The notes beneath the pieces were generated by a model. That model ran no database searches, was not told the DNA's origin, and saw nothing but the letters and a program-made list of their open reading frames with translations. The position numbers were made by a program, and so were the translations under genes. Of a stretch of DNA of 64,000 nt, positions 1 through 8,740 are shown in pieces. This DNA is from Mycolicibacterium litorale. Its GTDB lineage: Bacteria; Actinomycetota; Actinomycetes; Mycobacteriales; Mycobacteriaceae. The stretch lies in the NCBI RefSeq assembly GCF_014218295.1, contig NZ_AP023287.1, forward strand, positions 1,736,001 through 1,800,000, written 5' to 3'. Numbering within the stretch: the stretch's first letter is position 1; every line of letters starts with the position of its first letter.

Positions 1-1276
1 CCCGTGCGTTGAACACCGCGGCACCGAGGGCGACCGCGCTGCCGCGATACGCCACGTCCATCGCTGTCGTGGCCTCGGGTGCGACGCGCAGGTGTACGGC
101 GTTGCGGCGGGTCTCGATCCGCCACGGCTGCGAGTTGCCGCCGGACGGCGCGCGGACGGCGGCGGCGGCGACTTTCTCGACGACCGAATCCGCTTCGACG
201 TCGGGCACGGGGTCGTCGGCGACGGCCGCGACGGGCGGGGCGGTGAGCGGATCCTCGACGTCGTCGAGCAGCGCGGCGGCATCGATGCGCACCCGCCCCG
301 ACGACAGCGGCTCCCCGAGTCCGATCCGCCGTACGGCTTCGGTGACGGCGGTGGCGCCCAACGCGACCTCAGCGGCGAGTTGCGGCCAGGTCGTCAGGCT
401 CGTGCCGACCTCCACCAGGGAGGCCGCCATCCGCGGTGACAGAGCGGCCGGATCGAGGATGCGCAGGACATGCGGGACCTTGTCCTTGCTCGTCAACCCG
501 GACAACGCCGCGGAGTCGATGTCGCCGAGCAGTCCGTGCAGCAGCGGCCGGGACGGATCGAGGTCGAACCGTTCGATGTCGAGCAGCCCCCGGTCACTGG
601 TCGCCATCAACACCGGAAGGCGTCGGGCCCTTGCACGTTCGCGCACCAACACCTTCACGTCCAGGGAGTCGCACTCCTCGACCACCACGTCGAGCCCGTC
701 GAGGAAGGTGTCGATCGTGTCCGCCGTGACGCCCTCGGCGACCACCTGCACCGGCAGGTAGGGGTCGAGTTCGGCGATGCGCCGAGCGGCGACCACGGCC
801 TTGTTGACTCCCACGTCGAGCAGGCCGGCGGGTACGCGGTTGAGGTTGGAGACTTCGAGCTCGTCGTAGTCGGCGAGCCTGAGTTCGCCGCAAACCCCTT
901 GTGCCGCAAGGGTGTGCGCCACCGCGTGTCCGACGCTGAGCCCGACGACGCCGACGCGGAGCCGGCTGAGCCGCTGTTGTTCGTCGTCGGTGATCAGGTT
1001 GCGGTTGCGGTCGAGCCGCAACCGGCGGTGGGCGCGAGGCCCCAGGACGCCGACAACGGTGCGACGCCAGGGGAAGTGCGCCCATCGCATGGCTTCGTCG
1101 AGGATGTCGGCGTCCACGGGCGGGCGTAACTCGGCCAGGGCCTCGCGCAGCCGGCCGGCGCGATCGATGAACTCGACAGCCGGATCGGCCCGCAGAGCCG
1201 CCAGTGTGTCGTGGTCGTCCTCCTCGGTGAGCAGTGTGGCGCTGTAATGGTGGGAATCAGCGGGGATCCGTGTCAT
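1..1276 (-). CDS. ThiF-type adenylating domain fused to nitroreductase domain (5' part only)
   Basis: About 425 residues are readable and the gene runs off the left edge of the window. Residues 100-170 form a ThiF/MoeB/E1-like nucleotide-binding fold: the glycine loop [10 protein letters not shown] lies near 108-117 and [13 protein letters not shown] near 135-147. From about residue 375 a second domain begins with [18 protein letters not shown], typical of FMN nitroreductases. The combination recalls the protein annotated MoeY (Rv1355c) in M. tuberculosis; the substrate is unknown, and a role in molybdopterin synthesis is not shown here. The ATG at 1276 shares its A with the stop codon of the upstream gene, so the two are translationally coupled. 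Confidence 0.8.
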   Translation of the reverse strand, partial: MTRIPADSHHYSATLLTEEDDHDTLAALRADPAVEFIDRAGRLREALAELRPPVDADILDEAMRWAHFPWRRTVVGVLGPRAHRRLRLDRNRNLITDDEQQRLSRLRVGVVGLSVGHAVAHTLAAQGVCGELRLADYDELEVSNLNRVPAGLLDVGVNKAVVAARRIAELDPYLPVQVVAEGVTADTIDTFLDGLDVVVEECDSLDVKVLVRERARARRLPVLMATSDRGLLDIERFDLDPSRPLLHGLLGDIDSAALSGLTSKDKVPHVLRILDPAALSPRMAASLVEVGTSLTTWPQLAAEVALGATAVTEAVRRIGLGEPLSSGRVRIDAAALLDDVEDPLTAPPVAAVADDPVPDVEADSVVEKVAAAAVRAPSGGNSQPWRIETRRNAVHLRVAPEATTAMDVAYRGSAVALGAAVFNAR

Positions 1277-2025
1277 CAGACCGTGACAGCCGCCGATACC
1301 AGTCCACCGATTCGGTCCAGTTGAGCGGTCACCTGCCGCGTCTCGGCGAAGAACGTCGAGACCTGCTTCGCGTCGGCGTGATTGGCGAATGTGCGCCGGT
1401 CCCACCACATCATCTTCGTCTGGTATCGCGCGTCCGGATATGGCGTCGCGGGAATCTTGGCCGCCAGCACGCCGCCGGACGACAACCAGCGATTCAGCAC
1501 ATAAGCGGCGGCCGTTGCGACCGCGAATTGCACATCGAGCAACACCATGGAATGCAGCGGCACACGCGCGAGGACGTCGGTGAGCGCGCGGCTCTGTTCG
1601 GGGTCGTCGCTCACCCATGCCGATTTGATTTCCACCACGCCGAACGGAAGGCGATCCCCGACCATTTTGCGTACCGCGTCCAATCCGGGTTGGCCGCTCC
1701 ACTCGACCACCGCGTGGCATTGGTCGACCGCGGTGTACGGACCTTTGGCCCGCACACCGCCGACCACCTGTCCCGCCTGGTTGATGCCGGCGCAGAACAA
1801 CGCGGTGTCGTCGCCGCGGTCCAGCGCCGTCGTGTCGAGGGCGGTCTCCACGCCGTGCTTCTGGTAGCTGAGCTTTGCGCCGCGAACATAATCGGCCCAC
1901 AGCTCGGGCTCCGTGGAGGGATGCGCGACGACGATCGTGCACTGGCTCGCGGCATCCCACCAGCTGGGGCTCCGATCGAGCTCCAGGATCCCGGGGGAGA
2001 AGGTGTCTAGCTGGGGAGCAGTCAT
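1276..2025 (-). CDS. Acyltransferase-like (possible FeeM/GNAT-type) protein, 249 aa
   Basis: This is an uncharacterised cytosolic protein. The text has the feel of a GNAT fold, with a central stretch on control of acyl substrates ([15 protein letters not shown] near 125) and conserved aromatic residues, and it resembles proteins annotated as N-acyl amino acid synthase FeeM-like. I could not identify catalytic residues. The ATG at 2025 is preferred over an upstream in-frame start at 2055 because GAAGGA sits about 9 bases ahead of it. It is the first gene of a two-gene operon with the ThiF/nitroreductase fusion, whose start overlaps its stop by one base. The assignment is weak; the coding call is strong. 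Confidence 0.65.
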   Translation of the reverse strand: MTAPQLDTFSPGILELDRSPSWWDAASQCTIVVAHPSTEPELWADYVRGAKLSYQKHGVETALDTTALDRGDDTALFCAGINQAGQVVGGVRAKGPYTAVDQCHAVVEWSGQPGLDAVRKMVGDRLPFGVVEIKSAWVSDDPEQSRALTDVLARVPLHSMVLLDVQFAVATAAAYVLNRWLSSGGVLAAKIPATPYPDARYQTKMMWWDRRTFANHADAKQVSTFFAETRQVTAQLDRIGGLVSAAVTV

Positions 2026-3203
2026 AGGTGTCCGTCCTTCGGGCAGCCGCCGCATGGGGGTGGGGACGGCTGGTCGTGGTGCGCATCACGCGGTGTTGCG
2101 AATACGCGGACTTGAGTATCCCGCCCAAGGTGGGTTCTATTCCAGCTAGCGAGAAAATCTTGTCCAGTATTGCGTTATGGGCGCACGCGGCCGATCGCGC
2201 ATTGTGCGTGCAGGTACAGTTATGGCAATCGGACAAATGGCCGTTATCGCAGGTTGTTAGTCGATCGATCGTTTCCGGCGAACTTTGCGATTGCACCGAT
2301 ACGGATGACGGCGACCAGACGTGTCACCGGACCGTTTCCGGCTGTTTGCCGGTCAGGCCGCGCTGTGAGTCTCCTCACCGCGCTGCCGGTGCGGTCGTGA
2401 CCACCGCGCACACGACGCGTCGAACCCCGGCCGTGCACGCCGACGCCGGGTGCGCCGCTCGGCTTCGCCCCGATGCCGATCCGGGCGCCTGATTCGCTGG
2501 TCGAGCGCCATGCTTAGTCGCATCAGACGGTTGGCGGACGGGCGCCGGCGTCGCGCCGGCCGTGCGGCTCCCTGCGCGGTCTGGACAGTTTGCCAGGATG
2601 CGGCGACTGTGACAGGTTTCAGCCGCCGTGACCGTCGGCGAGGGCGGTACACGACGCGGCATTCCGAGGTGGCGCCGAGGGGACCGACCGAGATTTTGTG
2701 TCTGTCTCTGCCACAAATCGAGGTTGCTCGGAGGCCGCGCGCGGCGCTTCGGGAAGGTCGGTGACGGCGCCGTTTGTTTCCGGCTCATTTCCGCGGCGAT
2801 CGATCACCTCATCCCCATTGTCTGGTCGTGATCGACACAGTGAGTTGGTTGCGCAGGGCAATACCCGGTGCTTGCTCGTCACGTTCGTGACAATCCGGTT
2901 GGTACGCTCCCGCCGCCCGGGTGACGCCTCGAGAACACCGCCACCCGGCCGCGACACATTTGTGCCCGTGCGCAATCAGGCGGCGCGAGGCGTGCGGCAT
3001 GTGCCTTTTCCCGACGTCGAAATCGCGGTGACGAACAATGGACGGGTGCCGTTCGAAGCGTCGACTGATGCACCATTCTGGCAAACTCTGTAAGCGCTTA
3101 ATGGGTCGGGTGTGGACGCACGGTGGTCGCCTGGCGTCGTCGGCTGTGGTGCCGAACCGTAGGGTGCGACGTGTGGCGCGCCGGCGCCCGGAGAGGAGAC
3201 ACC
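2026..3203. other. Apparently non-coding interval of 1.18 kb
   Basis: This stretch separates the leftward operon from the rightward MaoC gene. Open frames exist on both strands but none shows a protein-like composition, recognisable family or good start, and the left part (about 2100-2340) is visibly less GC-rich than its surroundings. A perfect 10-bp palindrome TAAGCGCTTA lies at 3091-3100, upstream of the MaoC gene. Promoters for both flanking operons must lie here. I see no RNA gene. Confidence 0.5.
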
Positions 3204-3656
3204 GTGAAGACCTTCAAAGGACTCGACGAGTTCGCGGCGGCCGAGGGCAGCGCGCTGGGACCCACCGAATGGCTCGAGATCACACAGGACCGGGTGAACC
3301 TGTTCGCGGACGCCACCGACGACCACCAGTGGATCCACGTCGATCCGCAGAAGGCGGCCGACGGGCCGTTCGGCGGCACCATCGCCCATGGGCTGCTGAC
3401 CCTGTCGCTGCTGCCGCACTTCAGCCACCAGTTGTACACGGTCGACAACATCGCGATGGCGATCAACTACGGCTACAACAAGGTTCGTTTCATCAACCCC
3501 GTCAAGGTGGGTTCCCGGCTGCGCGCTCGCGGCGAGATCAGCAAGGTGGACCGCCTGGACGGCGCCGTGCAGGTCACCACGACGATCACCGTGGAGATCG
3601 ACGGCGTGGACAAGCCGGCGGCCGTCGCCGAGTCGATCGTGCGCTTCATCGGCTGA
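3204..3656 (+). CDS. htdZ: MaoC-like (R)-specific enoyl-CoA hydratase
   Basis: A 150-residue single hot-dog-fold hydratase. It would hydrate trans-2-enoyl-CoA to (R)-3-hydroxyacyl-CoA. Residues about 29-75 carry the MaoC hydratase signature: FADATDDHQWIHVD supplies the catalytic Asp/His pair and GPFGGTIAHG follows. Length and text closely match M. tuberculosis HtdZ (Rv0130, 151 aa). The GTG at 3204 is chosen because AGGAGA lies just upstream at 3193-3198; the frame is open further upstream, but that extension does not look like this family. It stands alone, 85 bases before the flavin monooxygenase gene. Confidence 0.88.
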   Translation: MKTFKGLDEFAAAEGSALGPTEWLEITQDRVNLFADATDDHQWIHVDPQKAADGPFGGTIAHGLLTLSLLPHFSHQLYTVDNIAMAINYGYNKVRFINPVKVGSRLRARGEISKVDRLDGAVQVTTTITVEIDGVDKPAAVAESIVRFIG

Positions 3657-3664
3657 TCCGGGCG

Positions 3665-3678
3665 CTGACAGCTGTCAG
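3665..3678. promoter_or_regulatory. 14-bp perfect palindrome, candidate operator
   Basis: CTGACAGCTGTCAG is a perfect dyad directly after the MaoC stop and about 65 bases before the monooxygenase start. Its position in the promoter region of an operon that encodes its own EthR-like TetR repressor makes it a plausible binding site. Binding is inferred. Confidence 0.4.
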
Positions 3679-3710
3679 ATTTCGTTGACCCGCGTCACCG
3701 CCGTTGTTAG

Positions 3711-3740
3711 TGTGCTCCTCATCACACGGTGAGGAGCACA
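3711..3740 (+). promoter_or_regulatory. Hairpin that sequesters the monooxygenase ribosome binding site
   Basis: TGTGCTCCTC at 3711-3720 and GAGGAGCACA at 3731-3740 are perfect 10-base inverted repeats with a 10-base loop. The right arm contains the GAGGAG Shine-Dalgarno sequence of the gene starting at 3742, so the hairpin would hide it in the mRNA. It could act as a translational control element, or as DNA it could be an operator. Confidence 0.5.
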
Positions 3741-3741
3741 C

Positions 3742-5091
3742 GTGGATCACAGGCCCCCGCGCACCGCGATCATCGGCGCGGGTATCAGCGGTTTGACCGC
3801 GGCCAAGATGCTCAAGGACTACGGCGTCAACCACACGACGTTCGAGAGTTCTGACCGGATCGGCGGGAACTGGGCGTTCGGCAATCCCAACGGCCACAGC
3901 AGCGCATACCGGTCACTGCACATCGACACCTCCAAGCACCGGTTGTCGTTCAAGGACTTTCCGATGCCGGAGCACTTCCCGTCGTTTCCGCACCACACCG
4001 AGATCAAGGCCTACCTCGACGCTTACGCCGACGCGTTCGGGCTTCTCGACGCCATCGAATTCGACAACGCCGTGGTACGCGCCGAGCGGAAAGCCGGCGG
4101 GTGGGAGATCGAGGACCAGGCGGGTCAGACCCGACACTTCGACCTGCTCGTGGTCGCCAACGGTCACCACTGGGATCCACGGTGGCCGGACTTTCCCGGC
4201 GTCTTCGCCGGAGAGGCCATCCACTCACACCACTACGTCGATCCGAGCACGCCCCTCGACCTGACCGGTAAGCGCATTCTGGTCGTGGGATTGGGCAACA
4301 GCGCGGCCGACATCACGGTGGAACTGTCGGCACGCGCGCTGCAGAACAAGGTCACGCTGTCCACCCGGTCGAGTGCGTGGATCGTGCCCAAGTACATCGC
4401 CGGTCGGCCGGGGGACATGTTCTGGCGCACCACGCCGTATCTACCGCTGTCGTGGCAGCGCAAGGCATTACAACTCGTCGCCCCCATGCTGGGCACCGAC
4501 CCGACGAGTTACGGGCTGCCCCCGGCCGACCACAAACTGTTCGAGGCGCACCCCACCCAGTCCGTGGAACTGCCGTTGCGGCTGGGTTCCGGCGACGTCA
4601 CGCCCAAGCCCAACGTCACCAGGCTCCACGGTGACACCGTTCATTTCGAGGACGGCACCAGCGACGACTTCGACGTCGTCATCTACGCCACCGGATACAA
4701 CATCACGTTCCCGTTCTTCGATCCGGAGTTCATCAGCGCGCCGGACAACCAGATCCGGCTCTACAAGCGAATGTTCCTGCCCGGCGTCGACGACGTGGTG
4801 TTCATCGGGTTCGCCCAGTCGGTACCGACCCTGTTCCCGTTCGTGGAGTGCCAGTCGCGCGTGCTCGCCGCCTACGCGGTGGGTCACTACGCCCTGCCCG
4901 ACCGCGCCGAGATGGAGCGGGTGATCGACGCCGACCAGCGCGTGCACGCCGGACACTGCACCGATCGGCCCAGGCACACCCAGCAGGTCGACTACTTCGT
5001 CTACGAACACGACATCCGCACCCGCGAACTGCCTGCCGGGCACGAGCGGGCGCGAAGGCGGCAGCCGTCGTTCGCGAACCTGCCGGGCTGA
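3742..5091 (+). CDS. Class B flavin-containing monooxygenase (FMO type), 449 aa
   Basis: An FAD- and NADPH-dependent monooxygenase that would oxygenate a soft nucleophile or ketone. The FAD site is IGAGISG near 11-17, with the acidic end of the second strand at TFESSDRIGGNW (33-44). The FMO identifying sequence matches at 155-165 (FAGEAIHSHHY), and the NADPH glycine motif VGLGNSAAD is at 182-190. At 449 residues it is close to the usual FMO size. The GTG start has GAGGAG five bases upstream. It is followed after two bases by an EthR-like repressor, recalling the ethA-ethR arrangement, although here both genes read the same way and the enzyme looks FMO-like rather than EthA-like. Confidence 0.9.
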   Translation: MDHRPPRTAIIGAGISGLTAAKMLKDYGVNHTTFESSDRIGGNWAFGNPNGHSSAYRSLHIDTSKHRLSFKDFPMPEHFPSFPHHTEIKAYLDAYADAFGLLDAIEFDNAVVRAERKAGGWEIEDQAGQTRHFDLLVVANGHHWDPRWPDFPGVFAGEAIHSHHYVDPSTPLDLTGKRILVVGLGNSAADITVELSARALQNKVTLSTRSSAWIVPKYIAGRPGDMFWRTTPYLPLSWQRKALQLVAPMLGTDPTSYGLPPADHKLFEAHPTQSVELPLRLGSGDVTPKPNVTRLHGDTVHFEDGTSDDFDVVIYATGYNITFPFFDPEFISAPDNQIRLYKRMFLPGVDDVVFIGFAQSVPTLFPFVECQSRVLAAYAVGHYALPDRAEMERVIDADQRVHAGHCTDRPRHTQQVDYFVYEHDIRTRELPAGHERARRRQPSFANLPG

Positions 5092-5093
5092 GA

Positions 5094-5723
5094 ATGCGTT
5101 CGGCGACGGATCGGCGCCCCGCGCACCGCGGGGATCTGCGCCGCGACGCCATCCTCGACGCACTTGACCGGTGGCTGCAGCAGTCCGGGGTGGACACCGT
5201 GAACATCGCCGAGGTGGCGCAGCAGGCCGGGGTGACCCGCTCGGCGTTCTACTTCTACTTCGAGAACAAGGCCGCCGCGGTGGCGGCGTTGATGGAACGC
5301 ATGCTCGACGAGACCTATGCGGTCAACCGCGCGCTCGTCACCGGTTCCGGCTCACCGCCGGTTCGGGTGCACGCGATGCTGAGCGGGCTGTTCGGGATGT
5401 GCGAACGGCACCGCCACCTGTTCCGGGCGATGCTGGAGGTCCGTGGCTCCAGCCCCACGGTGCGGTCGATCTGGGATGACGCGCGCGAGTCCTTCGTCGA
5501 CTCGATCGCGGACCTCATCCGCGCGGAGCGGTCCGCCGGGCTCGCGCCCGGCGGCGTCGACCCCGCGGTGCTGGCGTCGGTGCTGCTCGAGTTCAACGAC
5601 CGCATGCTGGAACGTCTCACCGTCGGCGGGCCGCTGGACGCCGAGCAGTTACGTCAGGGAGCGGCGGCCGTGTGGCTGAGTTCGATCTACGGGATCACCG
5701 ATTCGGAGGAGCATCGACCATGA
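5094..5723 (+). CDS. TetR-family repressor, EthR-like
   Basis: A 209-residue transcriptional regulator. The N-terminal helix-turn-helix covers about residues 17-63 with IAEVAQQAGVTRSAFYFYF, a recognition helix close in text to that of EthR; the rest is the helical ligand-binding domain. It starts two bases after the monooxygenase stop and its last codon overlaps the start of the hydrolase (ATGA), so all three genes form one operon. It probably represses this operon in response to a small hydrophobic ligand; the palindromes at 3665-3678 and 3711-3740 are candidate targets. Confidence 0.85.
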   Translation: MRSATDRRPAHRGDLRRDAILDALDRWLQQSGVDTVNIAEVAQQAGVTRSAFYFYFENKAAAVAALMERMLDETYAVNRALVTGSGSPPVRVHAMLSGLFGMCERHRHLFRAMLEVRGSSPTVRSIWDDARESFVDSIADLIRAERSAGLAPGGVDPAVLASVLLEFNDRMLERLTVGGPLDAEQLRQGAAAVWLSSIYGITDSEEHRP

Positions 5724-6673
5724 CCGCGACCCACGACGAGGTGTCGTTCACCTCGATGGAGACCCGTTGCGCCGGCCGGCATTTCCGTAGTGGATCCGAT
5801 CGCCTGTCCGGTCCGTACGGGCGGCCGGTGGTGGTGATGGCGCACGGATTCGGCGGAACAATGGATTCGGGGTTGGGGCCGTTCGCCGAGCGAATCTGCG
5901 CCGCGGGCGCCGACGTGCTGACCTTCGACTACCGTGGCTTCGGCGTATCGGACGGCCAACCGCGACAGAGCGTTTCGGTGAATCGCCAACTCCAGGACTT
6001 CCACGCCGCGGTGGTCGCGGCGCAGCGCCTGCCCGGGGTCGATCCCGGGCAGGTGGTGCTGTGGGGTTCCTCCTTCTCGGGCAGCCACGTGATCCGGGTG
6101 GCGGCCGCCCGGGCCGACGTCGCCGCGGTGATCGCGATGACGCCGCTCACCAGTGGGCTGGCGGCGAGCAGAGCCGCGTTGGCGCACCGCGACATCGGTG
6201 CCGCGCTGCGGTGGACGCTGGTCGGCCTGAAGAGCCGTCTCGCCGTCGCCCGCGGGCGCGCGCCGTCCCTGATGCCGCTGGCGGCGCGGCCGGGACAGCC
6301 AGGCGCGCTGGCGCTCGACGGTGCCTACGAGAGCTACCTGTCGATCGCGGGACCCACCTGGCGCAACGAGGTGGACGCCGCGATCGGACTGGAGCTGGTC
6401 AAAGTCCGGACGGCACAGTCCGCCAAGCAGATTCGGGTTCCGCTGCTGGTGCAGATCGCCGACTTCGACCGCTTCGTACCCGCCCAGTCTGTGGTCCGGA
6501 CCGCCGTCCAGGCAGGCGCACAGGTTCACCACTATCCGTGCGACCACTTCGACGTCTGGCCGGGCCACTATTGGCACGACAGGGCCGCGGCCGACCAGGT
6601 GGCATTCCTCGACCGGGTGTTCGGCCTCAGAACTGCGTCGAGCCCAGATCCACTGCGATCGACGCCGCGGTGA
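5720..6673 (+). CDS. Alpha/beta hydrolase, 317 aa
   Basis: A serine hydrolase of the alpha/beta fold. The oxyanion region is VVMAHGFGGTMDSG near 38-51, the nucleophile elbow is GSSFSG (GxSxG) near 117-122, and the C-terminal CDHFDVW likely supplies the histidine. The ATG at 5720 overlaps the TetR stop and has GGAGGAG upstream; an in-frame start at 5672 is less likely. In an operon with a flavin monooxygenase it could hydrolyse an ester or lactone product. Its last 47 bases overlap the convergent SDR gene. Confidence 0.82.
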   Translation: MTATHDEVSFTSMETRCAGRHFRSGSDRLSGPYGRPVVVMAHGFGGTMDSGLGPFAERICAAGADVLTFDYRGFGVSDGQPRQSVSVNRQLQDFHAAVVAAQRLPGVDPGQVVLWGSSFSGSHVIRVAAARADVAAVIAMTPLTSGLAASRAALAHRDIGAALRWTLVGLKSRLAVARGRAPSLMPLAARPGQPGALALDGAYESYLSIAGPTWRNEVDAAIGLELVKVRTAQSAKQIRVPLLVQIADFDRFVPAQSVVRTAVQAGAQVHHYPCDHFDVWPGHYWHDRAAADQVAFLDRVFGLRTASSPDPLRSTPR

Positions 6674-7448
6674 CGTAGCGCGACTCGTCACTGGCCAGCC
6701 AGCAGGCGGCGTCAGCGATGTCCTCGGGCTGGGCGATGTAGTCGGGCAGGAACGGCGTCACCATCGCCTGCAGCGGCGGATTGGTCGCGTAGGCGGTCTC
6801 GAGCGCCGACACCATGTCGCCGGTGCCCATGGGGGTGTTCACCGCGCCCGGGTGCAGGCTGTTGACCCGGATCCTGTGCTTACCGAGTTCGGCCGCGAAA
6901 GCCCGCGCCATCCCCGTCACCGCATGCTTGCTGGCGGTGTAGTGGACCATGAAGGGCTGCATCTTCATTCCCGCAGCCGAACTGATCAGGATGATGCTGC
7001 CGCCGCGTCCGCCGTCGATCATCTTGTGGGCGCCCGCCATCACCGTGTTCCACGTGCCGGTCACGTTGATGTCGATGACGTCGCGGAAATCCTCGGGACT
7101 GATGGCATCCCACACCTGCGGCGCGGACACACCCGCGTTGGCGACGATGACGTCGAGCGTGCCGAATTCGGCCACCCCGGCCTCGACCGCCTCGGTCAGC
7201 GCCTCCACGTCGCGGACGTCGGCCACCGAGGCGATGATCCGGCGGCCGGTCGCCTGCACGAGTCGCACCGTTTCGTCGAGGTCCTCGGGCGTGGCCGGAT
7301 CGTAGGGCACACAGGACGGCAGCTTGCCCGCGATGTCGACGGCGATGATGTCGGCGCCCTCGGCCGCCATCCGGACCGCGTGCGCCCGTCCCTGTCCGCG
7401 GGCCACCCCGGTGATGAACGCGACCTTCCCGGTGAGTCGACCGGTCAT
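6627..7448 (-). CDS. Mycofactocin-type short-chain dehydrogenase
   Basis: A 273-residue Rossmann-fold alcohol dehydrogenase. The motif TGVARGQGRAHAVRMAAEG (13-31) and the extended loop after DIAG are features of the mycofactocin-coupled SDR family (carveol dehydrogenase-like), whose bound NAD is recycled by mycofactocin rather than free cofactor. Catalytic residues are Ser157, Tyr170 and Lys174 (YTASK). It is the second gene of a leftward operon: its ATG overlaps the acyl-CoA dehydrogenase stop by four bases (ATGA). The substrate is probably a secondary or allylic alcohol. Confidence 0.88.
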   Translation of the reverse strand: MTGRLTGKVAFITGVARGQGRAHAVRMAAEGADIIAVDIAGKLPSCVPYDPATPEDLDETVRLVQATGRRIIASVADVRDVEALTEAVEAGVAEFGTLDVIVANAGVSAPQVWDAISPEDFRDVIDINVTGTWNTVMAGAHKMIDGGRGGSIILISSAAGMKMQPFMVHYTASKHAVTGMARAFAAELGKHRIRVNSLHPGAVNTPMGTGDMVSALETAYATNPPLQAMVTPFLPDYIAQPEDIADAACWLASDESRYVTAASIAVDLGSTQF

Positions 7449-8620
7449 GACGTGCCTCCTGTCCGCTGGGCGGCCTTCACCAGTCCGCCGCCGATGATCA
7501 ACCGCTGTATCTCACTGGTGCCTTCGTAGAGCCGCAGTAGCCGGACATCACGGTAGATCCGCTCGACGGGCACCTCGCGCATGTACCCGCTGCCGCCGTG
7601 GATCTGCACCGCCAGATCGGCGACCCGCCCCACCATCTCCGTGCAGAAGAGCTTCGCGGCCGAGGGGGCGATCCGCCGGTCCTCTCCGGTCACCCACTTG
7701 CGTGCGGCGTCGCGCACGAGCGCGCGCCCGGCCATCACCCCGGTCTGCTGATCGGCCAGCATCGCCTGCACCAGCTGGAAGTCGCCGATCGGCGTGCCGC
7801 CCTGCGTCGCGGTGGCGGCATAGGCGACCGATTCGTCGAGTGCGCGCTGCGCAGCGCCGACGGCCAGCGCCGCGATGTGCACGCGGCCGCGGGCCAACGT
7901 GATCAGCGCGGCGCGGTAGCCGATGTCCTCGCTGCCCCCGACCAGCGCCGAGGCGGGGACCCGCACGTCGGTGAAGTGGACGTCAGCGGTCCATGCGCCC
8001 TCCTGTCCCATCTTGGCGTCCTTGGCGCCGACCTCGACACCGTCGGAGCCGGCAGGTACGAGGAACACGGCGATTCCGGCGCCCTGCTCGTCGGCGGGGC
8101 GGGTGCGGGCGAAGACGACGAAGAGGTTGGCGGTCGGAGCGTTGGTGATGAACCGCTTCTGGCCGTTGATGATCCAGTCGCCGGAGTCGTCGCGCACCGC
8201 CTTGGTGCGCAGCCCGGCGGGGTTGGACCCGGCGCCCGGTTCGGTGAGCGCGAACGAAGCGACGACGTCACCGGAGGCGATTCCCTCCAGCCACTGCTTC
8301 TTCTGGTCGTCGGTGCCGAAGCCCACCAGGACCTGTCCGGCGATGCCGTTGTTCGTGCCGAACATCGAGCGCAGCGCCAGTGAGGTGTAGCCGAACTCCA
8401 TGGCCAGTTCGACGTCCTGGGTCAGGTCGAGACCGAGCCCGCCCCATTCCTGGGGGATGGCGTAGCCGAACAGGCCCATCTTCTTGGCCTGGTCGCGCAG
8501 ATCGTCGGGCACCTTGTCGTCGGCGAGGATCTCGAGCTCGCGTGGAACCACCGCACTACGGACGAAATGTCTTGTCTGCGCCAGGATTTCGCGAAAATCC
8601 TCGTCACTGACTTCGCTCAT
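7445..8620 (-). CDS. Acyl-CoA dehydrogenase (FadE family), 391 aa
   Basis: An FAD-dependent alpha,beta-dehydrogenase of acyl-CoA thioesters. The FAD/substrate signature FALTEPGAGSNPAG lies near 131-144. The C-terminal RLYEGTSEIQR holds the canonical catalytic glutamate, and IHGGSGYMRE precedes it. The same frame stays open far upstream to 9475, but that part is antisense to a real SDR gene. The ATG at 8620 has GGAGGT about 8 bases upstream. It leads a leftward operon with the mycofactocin-type SDR and is divergent from the fabG-like operon, with a dyad in between. Confidence 0.92.
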   Translation of the reverse strand: MSEVSDEDFREILAQTRHFVRSAVVPRELEILADDKVPDDLRDQAKKMGLFGYAIPQEWGGLGLDLTQDVELAMEFGYTSLALRSMFGTNNGIAGQVLVGFGTDDQKKQWLEGIASGDVVASFALTEPGAGSNPAGLRTKAVRDDSGDWIINGQKRFITNAPTANLFVVFARTRPADEQGAGIAVFLVPAGSDGVEVGAKDAKMGQEGAWTADVHFTDVRVPASALVGGSEDIGYRAALITLARGRVHIAALAVGAAQRALDESVAYAATATQGGTPIGDFQLVQAMLADQQTGVMAGRALVRDAARKWVTGEDRRIAPSAAKLFCTEMVGRVADLAVQIHGGSGYMREVPVERIYRDVRLLRLYEGTSEIQRLIIGGGLVKAAQRTGGTS

Positions 8621-8667
8621 CGACGACCTCCAGTCGCTTTTGGCGGACCCCCGGGTGGCTGGCCGCA

Positions 8668-8690
8668 AATATCGTATATGAAATATGATG
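8668..8690. promoter_or_regulatory. AT-rich imperfect dyad, candidate GntR operator
   Basis: AAATATCGTATATGAAATATGATG is an AT-rich block in a very GC-rich setting, with imperfect symmetry between ATCGTATA and AATATGAT. It lies between two divergent beta-oxidation operons, one of which ends with a FadR-type GntR gene. It probably holds both the -10 regions and the regulator site. Confidence 0.5.
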
Positions 8691-8740
8691 CGGGGTGACC
8701 GGGCCCCTCGGAGGCCCCGACGAGTCAGGTAGGTGATCGA

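Noticed and set aside
2353..2975. Overlapping leftward frames of about 100-137 residues in the gene-free interval
   Set aside because: Arg-rich shadow-like composition, no recognisable family, no supporting ribosome binding site, and competing frames on the other strand.
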